Assembly (NCBI GenBank): GCA_036850595.1
Contig: CM072160.1
Span: 4,543,773-4,607,772, forward strand
Direction of reading: 5' to 3'
DNA from: Rhyacichthys aspro
Lineage: Eukaryota > Chordata > Actinopteri > Gobiiformes > Rhyacichthyidae
Length of the DNA: 64,000 bases
Shown: one piece after another, positions 24,178-34,690 of the stretch
How positions within the stretch are numbered: the stretch's first letter is position 1
How the letters are laid out: each line of letters starts with the position of its first letter
Program-made: the position numbers and the translations under genes
The notes under the pieces: generated by a model
Databases searched by the model: none
What the model was told of the DNA's origin: nothing
The model's input: the letters and a program-made list of their open reading frames with translations, nothing else

Positions 24178-24235
24178 AAGTGGGCAGAGCTGGAAGAATC
24201 TGTACTCAAGTAAAAATCATGTTACAGTCAACAGA
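24178..24235 (+). repeat. Fragment of ACTTAAGTA-type teleost repeat
   Basis: AAGTGGGCAGAGCTGGAAGA followed by ATCTGTACTCAAGTAAAA matches the usual start of the repeat whose other end is seen at about 22078. Only about 60 bp are recognisable. Confidence 0.5.
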
Positions 24236-24620
24236 TTTGTGCCCGACAGAAAGAAAAAATGTTTGGTTTATTAAACGGAATATGGTTAGTTCAGTGAGCT
24301 TGAAAAAATAAATAGTGTGCGATTTGGAGTCAACTAATCCTAAATATATGTAGTAAATAGACATCTGAACATAGTAAACTTGGTTGAGGTGAAGTGTCTC
24401 CAAAGTACCTTAAGATGTGTTGTTTTTTTTAATCTTTTGGCCTAAATGCAAACCTGCTCTGTTTTTTATTTGCTAATGTGCAGCACGTACATGTTGGCTC
24501 ACTGTTTAAATGTATTTTTTATTTATTTTTAAGTTTAATGCTGCTGTGAGTTTGTTTGTCGACCGTAAACTGAATAAACTGAGTTGAATCATTGCCAGGA
24601 CAGAGTATAAAAAAGAGTCC

Positions 24621-24981
24621 TTAAAAGAGAACCACGTAACCTTTAGCCCAAAAACATACATTCTCGTGATAATTTTGATAGTTTTTTAGATGAAATAAGA
24701 TGCCTTTCTCACTGATACAGGACCCTCAGCTGGACAGAAACCTTCAGTGTAACCCTCCTGTCCCGGGACGAGGACTGCTTTATGGCTCAAACAGAGGGAG
24801 CAGAAATAGAACAATACACCGGAGCCTTATTATGATCATAATAAACTAAAATTACCCACTGTTACAGAAGACCTTGCCGCTTGTAGAGTCTTCACTTTTA
24901 AACAAATGAAGTGTGTGAATATGGCGTCTTAAGAAGGATCTGCGCCCTCTACTGGATAAAAGTTACGTAGTTCCCCTTTAA
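24621..24981. mobile_element. Non-autonomous MITE with TTAA ends
   Basis: Left end TTAAAAGAGAACCACGTAAC then CTTTAGCC; the right end, read in reverse, is TTAAAGGGGAACTACGTAAC then TTTTATCC. About 23 of 28 positions match as terminal inverted repeats, and both ends carry TTAA. The element is about 360 bp with no coding sequence. TTAA target duplication suggests piggyBac-type mobilisation (inference). Related ends occur at 5005 and about 53548-53577. It carries a CTCF-like core, in reverse, at 24941-24955. Confidence 0.65.
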
Positions 24982-25069
24982 TATGTAAATTTAATATCTC
25001 TTTATCCCCCTCCTTTTTGAGAAGATAGTATGCACATTTATTTTTTTAATGTAGTTTTACTTGAAATAA

Positions 25070-25274
25070 ACAAACAATCAAACAATCAAATAAATAAATA
25101 AATAAATAAATACATACATACATACATTCATAAATAAATAAATAAATACATAAATAATTAAATAATTAAATAATTAAATAAATAAACAAACAAACAATCA
25201 ATCAAATAAATAAATAAATAAATAAACAAACAATCAAATAAATAAATAAATAAATAAATAAATAAACAATCAAA

Positions 25275-25305
<31 letters not shown>
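25070..25305 (+). repeat. AAAT/AAAC compound microsatellite
   Basis: About 235 bp of mostly AAAT units with AAAC, ATTA, CATA and CAATCA interruptions. Simple sequence in dpf1 intron 3. Confidence 0.95.
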
Positions 25306-25306
<1 letters not shown>

Positions 25307-26683
25307 AGATTTTGCAGATATTTCTTATCAGTGACTTGATGTTTTAACAGAGCATTATTAGGTTTGCTCTTCTTCCAGACAGGGATTAACAGAGAAAATG
25401 GGAAACAGAAATTCACATTGGACTAAATAAAGTACTTTTATTTGTATTGATCCCTACTGACTGCTATTGGAATCTGGACAACACTTACTGAATGAAATCC
25501 AATGTAATGTGTGAAATTATATGTATTTTTTTTCCAGATATACTTAAATAAAATGTTTGTGTATTTAAAAAAGTGACTAAAATAATGTAATGTATCACAT
25601 ATTGGAGTTTATTGATCACAAACTGAGGAAATGCATGTGTTACAGCAGCTCACAGACAGATACAGAGTAAAAAGAGTTAAATTAGCAATGCAAAAACAAT
25701 AAATATACATATTTACAATGTGATGCAAACTAGTTAATGCCCACTTTCCTTCCTTCCTTGTCGTTTCCTCATTGCCTTCTCTCTCTGAGTAACATCAGTG
25801 TGTTTTGGCAGTGACTCAGACACCGCTGTAGGCAACAATACTCCACTGGCACCAGATTTTCCACAGAGGATGCTGATGTTTGCTCTGGTGCTAACAATTT
25901 CTAGACCACACCAAACATCTGCAGCTATGAATCAGACATTATCCTCTCTGCAGCTGAAGTACAAAGTATTAGCAACATCTAAAAGCCAACCTTTCTAATC
26001 CAAATAGTCTGTACATAGGGATTAAATAGACGTGACCCATTTATTTCTGTGAAGATACAGAAGTTAAGGGCGGTAAGTCTCTTGTAACACAGTAATATAA
26101 CACTTTACTCACTGTAGAATGGGTTTTTGTTCCTATTTTTGTTCTTTTATAGCTCAATTTCGGGACAGTTTTTAGCGTAAATGGAAATGATAAAAGTAAA
26201 CAAACTGCAAATGATGCTGAGTCGAGAGGCTCCTTCAAAAGTCACGGATAAAACAGCTAAAAAAATCAACACGACTCTGAAATCTGTGCATGGTTTGTGT
26301 GTTGTAAATATTAGGTACTCATAGTCACAGTTTAAATAAAGAGTGTAAACAGATAAATTATAGCAGAGCCAGGTGAATAAAAGCCTGTTTTTGAACCAGA
26401 CTGTACAATATGGCTGCAGAATATTAGGTAAACTTGTAATAAATGATAATAAAAGGTATTTAAATGTCCCATGTGACACAGTAAAAGCTGATATGAACTC
26501 TAACGTAGAATTTTAAATAAACAATTCAAAGCTTTTGCACAGAAACAGATAACATTTATCGCTGATATTGCGGTGACAACTTTACTGTAAACACTTTTAT
26601 TATTTATTAAGTTTAAAATGCCATCTCTGTCTGGGTTTGTTAATTGGCCAGGGCCTAAATCTGTGTCCTCGTGTGGTTTTCAG

Positions 26684-26791
26684 GTCACGCTCCAGGTCAG
26701 TTGTACACGTATCCCGCTCGCTGCTGGCGCAAGAAGAGACGGCTAAACATCCTGGAAGACCCCCGGCTCGTACCCATCGAGTTCAAGATCG
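26684..26791 (+). CDS. dpf1: dpf1 exon: basic KKRR segment
   Basis: Acceptor GTGTGGTTTTCAG; donor ATCG|GTAAGA. Entry is phase 1 (completing Gly), exit phase 1. It encodes HAPGQLYTYPARCWRKKRRL and then NILEDPRLVPIEFKI, residues about 72-106. The RCWRKKRR block is conserved in the family and is a plausible nuclear localisation signal. The text RLNILEDPRL is what I remember for DPF1; DPF2 and DPF3 read differently here (RAHPPEDPRL and RLHPPEDPKL), which points to DPF1. His replaces the usual Leu after GPG. Confidence 0.97.
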
Positions 26792-27212
26792 GTAAGAAGC
26801 TCCGCAGATAAAAACCTTCACTTGTTTATCCCTAAAGGCTACGAAACAAGGCGCCTCGGATCTTATTCCCCTTTGTTTCATTCTATCTACACTGCCTCAA
26901 TCAAAATAAAGTTAGAAAAGGCAGATAAGTTCGCTCTCTAATGTTTCTTTTGTAAATTTGTAAACAACTCTTGGCAACAGATAACATTATTAGTCTTTAT
27001 ATAAAAAGGATGAAGGCTATTCTCATAAGAGTTCATTAGCCAGAGCAAAGGGAACGGTCAGGAAAACACACTGTAAAACATTCAGAAGTGAACACAACAC
27101 CCACAGGTGCAATAACGTGGCAGCACTTTTATCAAAATAAAGCAGAAAGTGGATGATAACTTCGACCTCTCACGAAGAACTGATCAAATCTTATCTCTGC
27201 CACTGTTTTCAG
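26792..27212 (+). other. dpf1 intron 4 (421 bp)
   Basis: Donor GTAAGA and acceptor CTCTGCCACTGTTTTCAG. No repeat or other feature recognised. Confidence 0.95.
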
Positions 27213-27340
27213 ACTACGAGGCTTCTCTGAAAAAGGAGGGGGGCATCCCAGATGGTCCCGTCCTGGAGTCCCTTCTGGCCGGGGAAGCCCTCGATAAGAA
27301 GGTGGAAACCAAGGAGGAGGAGCCGATGAGCGAGTGCCAG
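27213..27340 (+). CDS. dpf1: dpf1 exon: acidic linker
   Basis: Acceptor CTGTTTTCAG; donor CAG|GTGAGA. Entry is phase 1 (completing Asp), exit phase 0. It encodes YEASLKKEGGIPDGPVLESL, then LAGEALDKKVETKEEEPMSE, then CQ; residues about 108-149. LKKEGG..P.GPVLE.LL and ETKEEE..ECQ follow the DPF1 linker. This segment is variable among d4 paralogues, so the match is the best evidence that the gene is dpf1. An 87-codon open frame at 27149-27412 covers it but runs into introns on both sides. Confidence 0.97.
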
Positions 27341-30300
27341 GTGAGACATTTGGTCCCGTTTTTATCCCGTCGCCATTTTGCAGCGTTTAAAGTGATAGTC
27401 TGGGATTTCTGAGGGATTTCTGAAATAGTGTTTGTAGCAGAGATTGGGCCTTATTGTGTGGCTTGTGTTTAATTAAATGTGAATAAATGTATTTTGGAGA
27501 AAACTAAGCTTAAAACTAAAAGGCTGCTGTGCTATGTTTATTAATTTCCTTACAACAAAAGTGTTTTAAGCCAGTGTAAAGAGACTTTTCTAAAACTTCT
27601 ATAATAAAAGCCACATCTTGTGTAGAGCCACAGATATGAATGTAGAGAAAGTAGTTACCATTAAAAGGGTTTATAAATGATTTATAACAAGAGTATAAAC
27701 CGGTTCTTAGTAAAATTGTACAGAAGAAAGTCAGTTTTTAACAGTACTTTATTTTACTGTGCTGTTTTTGTCCACTTTTATGACTTACATTATGACTTTT
27801 AAGGTTTTATTCTCTTTATCTGTCACAACTGTAAACTGCTGAATATAACCCGTACTGTAAGCAGTCTTATTGTAGCCTCTATTGTTGCCCTGTGATTGTG
27901 TTTCTTTGTCTGCGGCTGCCTTTGTGTCTCTTGGAGGGAGTTTTTGGCTGCGACACCGGCCCCTGCTGCTCCTCCTGGCTCTTGGGCGAACGGGACGGGT
28001 ATTAGCACCAGTCAGTCAGTCAGGGAGTATGTTTACATGGAAAAAACACATAAATTAAAAGTTTAAAATGACTATTCAGTATTCAGAAAGCGTTGTTGTA
28101 GGCCACTAGAGAATAAGCCTCACTTAATCTGAACCAAAATTACTTAGCTTATGTGTTTAATGTGGGTCTTAGAGTTTAATATGTGACAGAAGAAGCAAAA
28201 AAAGACTAAGATGTAGATTTTTTTTTCATTTTTTGGGACTGTGACACCTTTCTTTTACTGACTGTGTCCTGCAGCGCTGTCAAACTCAAAGTGGTGAGGG
28301 GCAGCGATAGTTAATAAGAATCCTTTCAGGCGCCGAGGGAGATGAAATTTTGAATGTGAGAGTTCATCATCATTTGTGAACAGGTTTTACTCAGATTTGA
28401 ACAGGTTTTAGGTGGATTTGAACAGGTTTTTGTTGGATTTGAACAGATTTTAATTGCCTTTAAACAAGTTTTAGTTGGATTTGAACAGGATTTAGGTGGA
28501 TTTGAACAGAGTTTAATTGCCTTTAAACAAGTTTTAGTTGGATTTGAACAGGGTTTAGTTGCATTTGAACAGGCTTTTGTTGGATTTGAACAGATTTTAG
28601 ATGGATTTGAACAGGTTTTAGTTGGATTTGAACAGATTTTAGATGGATTTGAACAGGTTTTTGTTGGATTTGAACAGATTTTAGATGGATTTGAACAGGT
28701 TTTTGTTGGATTTGAACAGGTTTTAGATGGATTTGAACAGGCTTTTGTTGGATTTGAACAGCTTTTAGTTGGATTTGAACAGGTTTTAGTCAGATTTCAA
28801 CAGGTTGTAGTAGATAGTGGTTGGTTAATCTTTGTAGCAAAAATCAAAACCATCTAAAACCTGTTCAAAACTAGTGCCAAAAATATAAACTTCTGAATGT
28901 ATTGAAGGGCCACGTAAAACATTTCAAAGGGCCGGATTTGGCCCCTGGGCCTCGAGTTTGACGTGTGTGGTGTACTGGGACAAGTTCAGCAGAAAAACAA
29001 CAAAAAGTTTTATAGATGTTACTCTTGAGAACTCTTCCAAAACCACATTTGAACAATCTTCGTCTCAAGCCAAAAGTCATTTATTATCTGGTCTTTTCTT
29101 GGTTTCTGACGTCATGAACTGGACTGAAATTAAATGAAGGAGTGATTAAAAGGAAACGCTTGTCTGTAGTTTGAGGTTTAGTAATCAGTCATAACTCACT
29201 ACACTGCTTGAGTGCTAACAAACGTATCTCCATCAGTGTGGTCTTAAACGACATCTAGAGATTCAACTGGAGCCTGTATCTGGGATGGTTTTGGTGTCAG
29301 GACTCGATATACCTCTTTGTTCTTCGTGGCCCCTCACTCGTAACTCCAAATCCATCTGGATCCATCTGGAGGAGTATTTGAGCAGCTACTGTCGAGGCTG
29401 TAGCTCTCAAACTGGGACGGACAGCTAATCAATCAGCTGTTGAGTGAATGGCTCCAGCCCAGAACCAGAGCAGTGTTTGAAGTCAATAAACCGGGCTTCC
29501 TCCGACTCAGATCCATCTCGAACATTTAGTCCCATCCTCCTTTTAGTCTTTTTCCTGTGACTCCAGACTTGAGGCAGGTTTCCACTGGAGTAGCATGGTT
29601 TGGGTTTGGTCTGTATGGCTTTCTTTGGTCACACAGTTCCAGAAAGGTGGAGCTAAAAACTGCAGAGAACTTGAGCAAAATCAGAAAAAAAAACACAAAA
29701 CTGTAATGTTTCCCAATGAAGCTTGTCTGGTTCTTGTGATAAATATATATTCCAAGTAGAAACAAAGCAAATTATACACTTTTTTAGGAATAAACTCAAC
29801 TATATTAGCAACAGATGTGTTCAGGTTCAGACAGAGATGGTGTTTTATGACACATATTGTTGTCTGCGTTGAATTAAACACATACACAACACGTGACTTG
29901 AATAATCAGTCCCTCACATGTTGAAAACTGGAGCAGCTCTCTGAATTTTAATGTTTAAAAAGCTGGGAATATCACAGAAACAATCTATTTTCCTGTTTCT
30001 TGCAGCAGTTTATGACTCTTGCATTGTTACACGTACAGCCCTGATCCTAATTATTGACATGACATCTATATTTTAAAAGTTTGCTTCAAAAACGCAAGTT
30101 ATTTCACATAAATATAAAGCACAACCTGTTTTTTATTCACTTTCCTGCCTCTTCAGCATCTACCACGCCCGAAAAGTACAGACGTATAGCATTTAACTTC
30201 ACTCTAATCGGAAGCTCGAGGGAATTTACATCAAGAAAATGGTGGCGCACGGCTATTTTTAGTGATAAAGGCTCTGCTCTTTAAGTTTTCCCCAGCACAG

Positions 30301-30685
30301 GATTAAGAATCACCCTGGAAAGCATCAGGAAGAAGGAAGGAGTGATTACACGATGCAGAGCAGGGCTTAATCAGGTGGAATCTGCTTCGGAGCGTAAACA
30401 AAAGTCGCATTTACAAGGTTTAACAGGACTTCCCTCGAACTTTAACCAACCAAGAGCACAGCTGATTTATTTACCAACATCATCATTTGTATGTGTTCTT
30501 CATGACAAGGCACAGGTTTAACGAGGACTCTGTAAGACAAGCATTTATTCTTTTATTTAAAGCTGTTTTTAGAGTCACCTTTACGTCTTCGGAAGCTGGG
30601 ACGACACCCATAAATACATCTGAGAGCAGTACACTTTCATTTATAGTTTACCCCACCTACATTTTTTTTTTTTTTGCTCCCGTAG
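27341..30685 (+). other. dpf1 intron 5
   Basis: This 3.3-kb intron has the complete hAT-like element copy B (28272-28969). Its 3' end is a T-rich tract, T15 then GCTCCCGTAG. The segment 30100-30300 is GC-richer and non-repetitive but not recognisable. Nothing else is seen in 27341-28260 or 28980-30090 beyond AT-rich sequence and a few short CpG-poor frames. Confidence 0.9.
28272..28969 (+). mobile_element. hAT-like element copy B with 21-bp minisatellite
   Basis: The left end is CAGCGCTGTCAAACTCAAAG followed by TGGTGAGGGGC; the right end is GGCCCCTGGGCCTCGAG then TTTGACGTGTGTG. Read inward, both ends share GTCAAACTC. Flanks GTGTCCTG (28264-28271) and GTGTACTG (28970-28977) agree at 7 of 8 bases, fitting an 8-bp target duplication as in hAT elements. 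The interior (about 28378-28812) is an array of about 20 copies of GTTTTAGTTGGATTTGAACA-G. No transposase is present, so it is non-autonomous. Confidence 0.8.
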
Positions 30686-30775
30686 AAGCTGCTGGTCGGG
30701 GATTTCCCTCACGAGCTGGAGGTGGATGAGCTGGAGGAGGACGTCCCGAAGCGCAAGAACCGCACCAAAGCACGA
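30686..30775 (+). CDS. dpf1: dpf1 exon: acidic hinge and basic block
   Basis: Acceptor with a 15-T tract then GCTCCCGTAG; donor CGA|GTGAGA. Exactly 90 nt, phase 0 to phase 0, so it could be skipped without a frameshift. It encodes KLLVGDFPHELEVDELEEDV and then PKRKNRTKAR, residues about 150-179. The pattern FPH.LEV..LE.D.P.RKNR is typical of DPF1. The acidic stretch followed by a basic RKNR run leads into the zinc finger. Confidence 0.96.
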
Positions 30776-33556
30776 GTGAGAACAACGAGCTTGTTCTTTC
30801 ATATCTGTTCCATCTGACCTTTTTACGATTCAACACATTTAGGACACAAAGCAATATATGATGATTATTATCAGGAATGGCTGGTATTGAGTGACTTTAA
30901 AAGGTTTACTCTTTATATTTATACTCAGCAGATTCATTAAAAACACCAGACCTGCTTTAGAACACAACAAATGTAAAGATGCATCGTGTTATTTTTCGTT
31001 TACAAGTGCAATATTGAACAAAAAACAAAATAAGGGAATAATTATGCACAAAGACTACTTACCCTTTGTATATTTATTTAATTTGCTGCAGTATATGTTG
31101 ATTGTTGAGGCAATACAGTTTCATTCTGTGTAGACTTATATATTTGAATGAGAAAGTCTGTCTAAATCAAAGTCTAAACCTTAAAAAAGAGAAAGATATG
31201 CTCTCGGAGGTTGTATGATCAGAAACAGGAAGTAATAGCACTATTTTTTTCCTCTTTCTCACTTTTTTTTTTACAGATTGACGTTATCTGTTGACTTCTG
31301 TATCAGTGGGTTTATCGTCTCTGAACCAAAACAGACCTTGTGAGCTTTAATATTGCCCAAGGTCGTCTCCCCTTTTTTCAGTAAAAAGACACGCACGGTT
31401 TTCAGAGGCATGTTTTTTCAGTGACTTGCTTTTGACTTGACCTTTTTCAGCCTCTTAACACTTTAACAAACCATTATTTACACTTTGTTTCACTTGAATC
31501 ATCTACGTTTAAAGTCAAATATGCCCCTACAGCACTAAAAAGCAAGGCAAAACAAAGAATAAGGAAGAGCCTGTGATCATACGGCTGTATTTGAGGCTCA
31601 GATTATGAAGTACTAATATTCATATTCTAGAAAACCTATTACTGCTATCTTCATTTCGTTCAAAAACTAAATGTTCCTTGATTTCCAGGGCTCTGCAGAA
31701 TAGAGTCTGTATAATCAGTCATTCCTGCACAAATCATTCCCGTGAAACTCCACACATCTCGTTTTAAATTATGCCGACACAATCTTTTTACAACTCTGAT
31801 TAGATCATGCCGTTTTTTTTTTTTTTTCTTCACTTTTATGGGGCATCCTATGGGAGGATAATCAAGTGTTAACAATGTATTCTGGAGCTACTCACACACA
31901 CACACAGACGCCGGGGTTGCTAATTGGGGCGGTTGCATCCCTGCTAGGTGTCATCAGCCCCCTCCTGCTGGAGCGCGGCTCTGCTCCGAAGGCAGATGAT
32001 TAGCATGCACCAGTGTGTGGCTCCGTGAGAGGAACACACGAGTGATTAACACAACATATTTGTTTGAGTTCGTGTCGGAAAAACTTGTGTCAGATCTTCA
32101 AACTTTAGCACACAAGGCCCGGGGGCAGAATGCGGCCTTTTGCTGTGTTTTATGTGGCCCTTCAGTGCATTTATTTGGTGATATTTCAAAGTTTTAGGTG
32201 GATTTGATTTTTGCTACGAAGATATGTAAATAAAATCTGTTCAAATTCATCCAAAACCTGTTTAAATCCAATTAAAACGTGTTGAAATCCAACTAAAGCC
32301 TGTTCAAATCTGATTAAAACCTGTTGAAATCCAACGAAAGCCTGTTCAAATCTGACTAAAACCTGTTCAAATCCATCCAAAATCTGTTTAAATCCAATTA
32401 AAACGTGTTGAAATCCAATTAAAGCCTGTTCAAATCTGACTAAAACCTGTTCAAATCCATCCAAAATCTGTTTAAATCCAATTAAAACCTGTTGAAATCC
32501 AACTAAAGCCTGTTCAAATCTGACTAAAACCTGTTCAAATCCATCCAAAATCTGTTTAAATCCAATTAAAACCTGTTGAAATCCAACTAAAGCCTGTTCA
32601 AATCTGACTAAAACCTGTTCAAATCCATTCAAAACCTGTTTAAATTCAATTAAAACTTGTTGAAATTCAACTAAAGCCTGTTCAAATCTGACTTAATCCT
32701 GTTCAAATCCATCCAAAACCTGTTTAAATCCAATTAAAACCTGTTGAAATCCAACTAAAGCCTGTACAAATCTGACTAAAACCTGTTGAAATCCATCTGA
32801 AACCTGTTGAAATCCATTTAAACCCAGTTAAAATCCATCTAAAACCTGTCCAGACCTAACTAAAACCTGTTTCCATAAAAGGAAATGAATGTTAAAGAAC
32901 TTTTATATGACTCATATGAAGATCTAACATTCAAAATTTAATAAAAGTTTCCAAAGTGTCACTATTTTCGTCCCCTGAAAGGAGTTTTATTAACTATTGC
33001 GGCCCCTCACCACTTTGAGTTTGACACCTCTGCTTTAGAAGATGCCCCTTTAAGGCTTCTAGGGCAAATCAATGACGTATTAGTGTTTATAGTCCTAGTT
33101 TAATATGCCTCATTTGTGTTTATGTATAGAAAAAACACACACTTTTTCGTTTCACTGACTGCTATAATAATAATAATTGTACATAATATGTCTCACTAGG
33201 AGTTGATTGTGTTATTGGTGAGAAAAAAGTTTATCAGTATCACAGAAAGGAGCTTTAACTAGGGAAACCATTTATTTTTAAAGCAAAAACTGATTTTCTT
33301 TGAACAGCAGATACTTTAAAAACTTTATGTATTACCATTTTATCCATATGGCCGAGACAGAAGAGGAAGTTAAAAAGTACAAACAAAGGTGGAAGGAATT
33401 AACTGAATGGTCTGAATGGTAAAAAATGAAATGACGAGATTTTTTTCCAAGTGAACCCTGTTTGTGTTTTGTTTTGTTTTGGGTTTTTTTGTAATAAAAA
33501 AGGGGCTTTAAAGGGCTACGTTAAATAAACCATGGTTGTTTTTGTGTTTGGTGCAG
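30776..33556 (+). other. dpf1 intron 6
   Basis: This intron includes a conserved-looking GC-rich piece at about 31885-32015, with an (AC)n run near 31895, and the hAT-like element copy C (32111-33032). The other sequence is AT-rich and featureless. It ends in the acceptor TTTGTGTTTGGTGCAG. Confidence 0.9.
32111..33032 (-). mobile_element. hAT-like element copy C with 21-bp minisatellite
   Basis: This copy is in the opposite orientation to A and B. The right end reads GCGGCCCCTCACCACTTTGA then GTTTGACACCTCTG, the reverse of the copy B left end. The left end starts at AAGGCCCGGGGGC with part of the terminal repeat lost. CTTTAGCA (32103-32110) and CTTTAGAA (33033-33040) match at 7 of 8 positions as target duplications. 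About 30 units fill roughly 32230-32870. Because 21 bp is seven codons, the array is open for 148 codons on the minus strand as repeats of VLVGFEQ; this is not a gene. Confidence 0.8.
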
Positions 33557-33635
33557 GCCTACGGCGTCGGAGGAATGAGGAAGAGACAAGAGCCGCCCAC
33601 CATCGAGGACAGAGACAAGCCTTATGTTTGTGACA
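33557..33635 (+). CDS. dpf1: dpf1 exon: first half of C2H2 finger
   Basis: Acceptor GTTTGGTGCAG; donor GACA|GTAAGA. Entry phase 0, exit phase 1. It encodes AYGVGGMRKRQEPPTIEDRD and then KPYVCD, residues about 180-205. EDRDKPYVCD is invariant in d4 proteins and carries the first zinc-binding Cys of the Krüppel-type finger. AYG.GG.RKRQ is DPF1-like. The finger continues in the next exon, with Ile split across the intron. Confidence 0.97.
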
Positions 33636-34558
33636 GTAAGAGCTTTTCTCCTTTAACCATCAGTAATAAGCCGAGGAGATAATGCTAATAGTCTCTCACT
33701 CATCATTTGACAATTCTCTGCAGCAGGTTACACAAACTTTATCCTCTTCAAGTCAACTCTGAGCTCAGGTGAAGAATAAACTTTATAATCATTGGAGCCA
33801 AAAAAGAGGATTCACCACATTATTTAAAAATAATATAAAGTAGTAATATAAAGAAGTAGCTAGAAACAGGTATAATTTGATCAGTAATAAGTATTATATA
33901 TGTATGTATAATGTATTATAGGTCTGTGCTTAAATTACCACCATACACACAAACCTCACAGAAAAAAACAGCTAAATCTGAATGTATAAATGTATATTCT
34001 AGACATCACTTTCACTATTGCCAGTGCGTTTAAAATGAATATTCACTGTATCGCTGAGAATGAGGAAATGAAATAATCTGGTTAGAGAATAAAACCTGCA
34101 GAGACCAGGTCTGGTTCACTTAGCCTCAGCATCTGACTCAAATCCACTTTCTAAGAAACTGAAAACTCAAGAGTTTGCCCTTTTTTCAGGTTAAACACAC
34201 TCGGAGCCTGCACTAAACCTGCTTCTTAAAAAAGGTGTGTTTTATTTGTCTGTTGAGTCGACTCCCGGTGCCACACTCTCGTCTGTGTGGGTCGTTCGAG
34301 TCTTCCTCTAAATGGACTAATGAGGTTATGAGTGACAGCTATTTCAGCATCTGGAGAATTGAGCTGTCACTCAAAATGACTTATTGGTGAGGCCTTTTAA
34401 ATTAGGCCTGGAGTAAATAAGGCAATCACACACACATTGACTTTAGCTTTAAAAATACATCCCAATATTTGAGCTTTCACTTTTGTGTTTACTGTTTATT
34501 TTTGGCACGTTTAATTCCATATTTCTCGTGCATAAACCATTTACTTCCTGTTTTTCAG
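33636..34558 (+). other. dpf1 intron 7, with conserved-looking block
   Basis: The 5' part is AT-rich. The segment 34245-34440 is mixed-composition, non-repetitive sequence containing two related GTGACAGCT / AGCTGTCAC strings facing each other (about 34332 and 34363). It is a candidate intronic enhancer or splicing regulator. The acceptor is ACTTCCTGTTTTTCAG. Confidence 0.85.
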
Positions 34559-34690
34559 TCTGTGGAAAGCGCTATAAAAACCGTCCGGGCCTGAGTTACC
34601 ACTACACTCACACACACCTGGCGGACGAAGAGGGCGAGGAGGACTCGGAGCGGCACACACTCCCCTTTCAACGCAAGAACAACCACAAGC
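34559..34690 (+). CDS. dpf1: dpf1 exon: second half of C2H2 finger
   Basis: Acceptor CTGTTTTTCAG; donor AAGC|GTAAGT. Entry phase 1, exit phase 1. It encodes CGKRYKNRPGLSYHYTHTHL, then ADEEGEEDSERHTLPFQRKN, then NHK. With the previous exon it completes C-x2-C-x12-H-x4-H (Cys204, Cys207, His220, His225 in provisional numbering). THTHLA.EEGEE..ERH.LPF.RKNNHK is DPF1 rather than DPF2 or DPF3. In mammals the next exons encode a short linker and two PHD fingers; these were not found downstream in this window. The gene is therefore partial here. Confidence 0.97.

Larger units (their letters stand above)
24033..26683 (+). other. dpf1 intron 3
   Basis: The intron contains the start of an ACTTAAGTA-type repeat (24178-24235), a TTAA-flanked MITE (24621-24981) and a long AAAT/AAAC simple repeat (25070-25305). 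The remaining AT-rich sequence to the acceptor TGGTTTTCAG has nothing I recognise. Confidence 0.9.

Noticed and set aside
23787..24311. 174-codon + strand ORF over a dpf1 exon
   Set aside because: It reads the dpf1 exon in the wrong frame; the conserved d4 protein is in another frame with splice sites at both ends.
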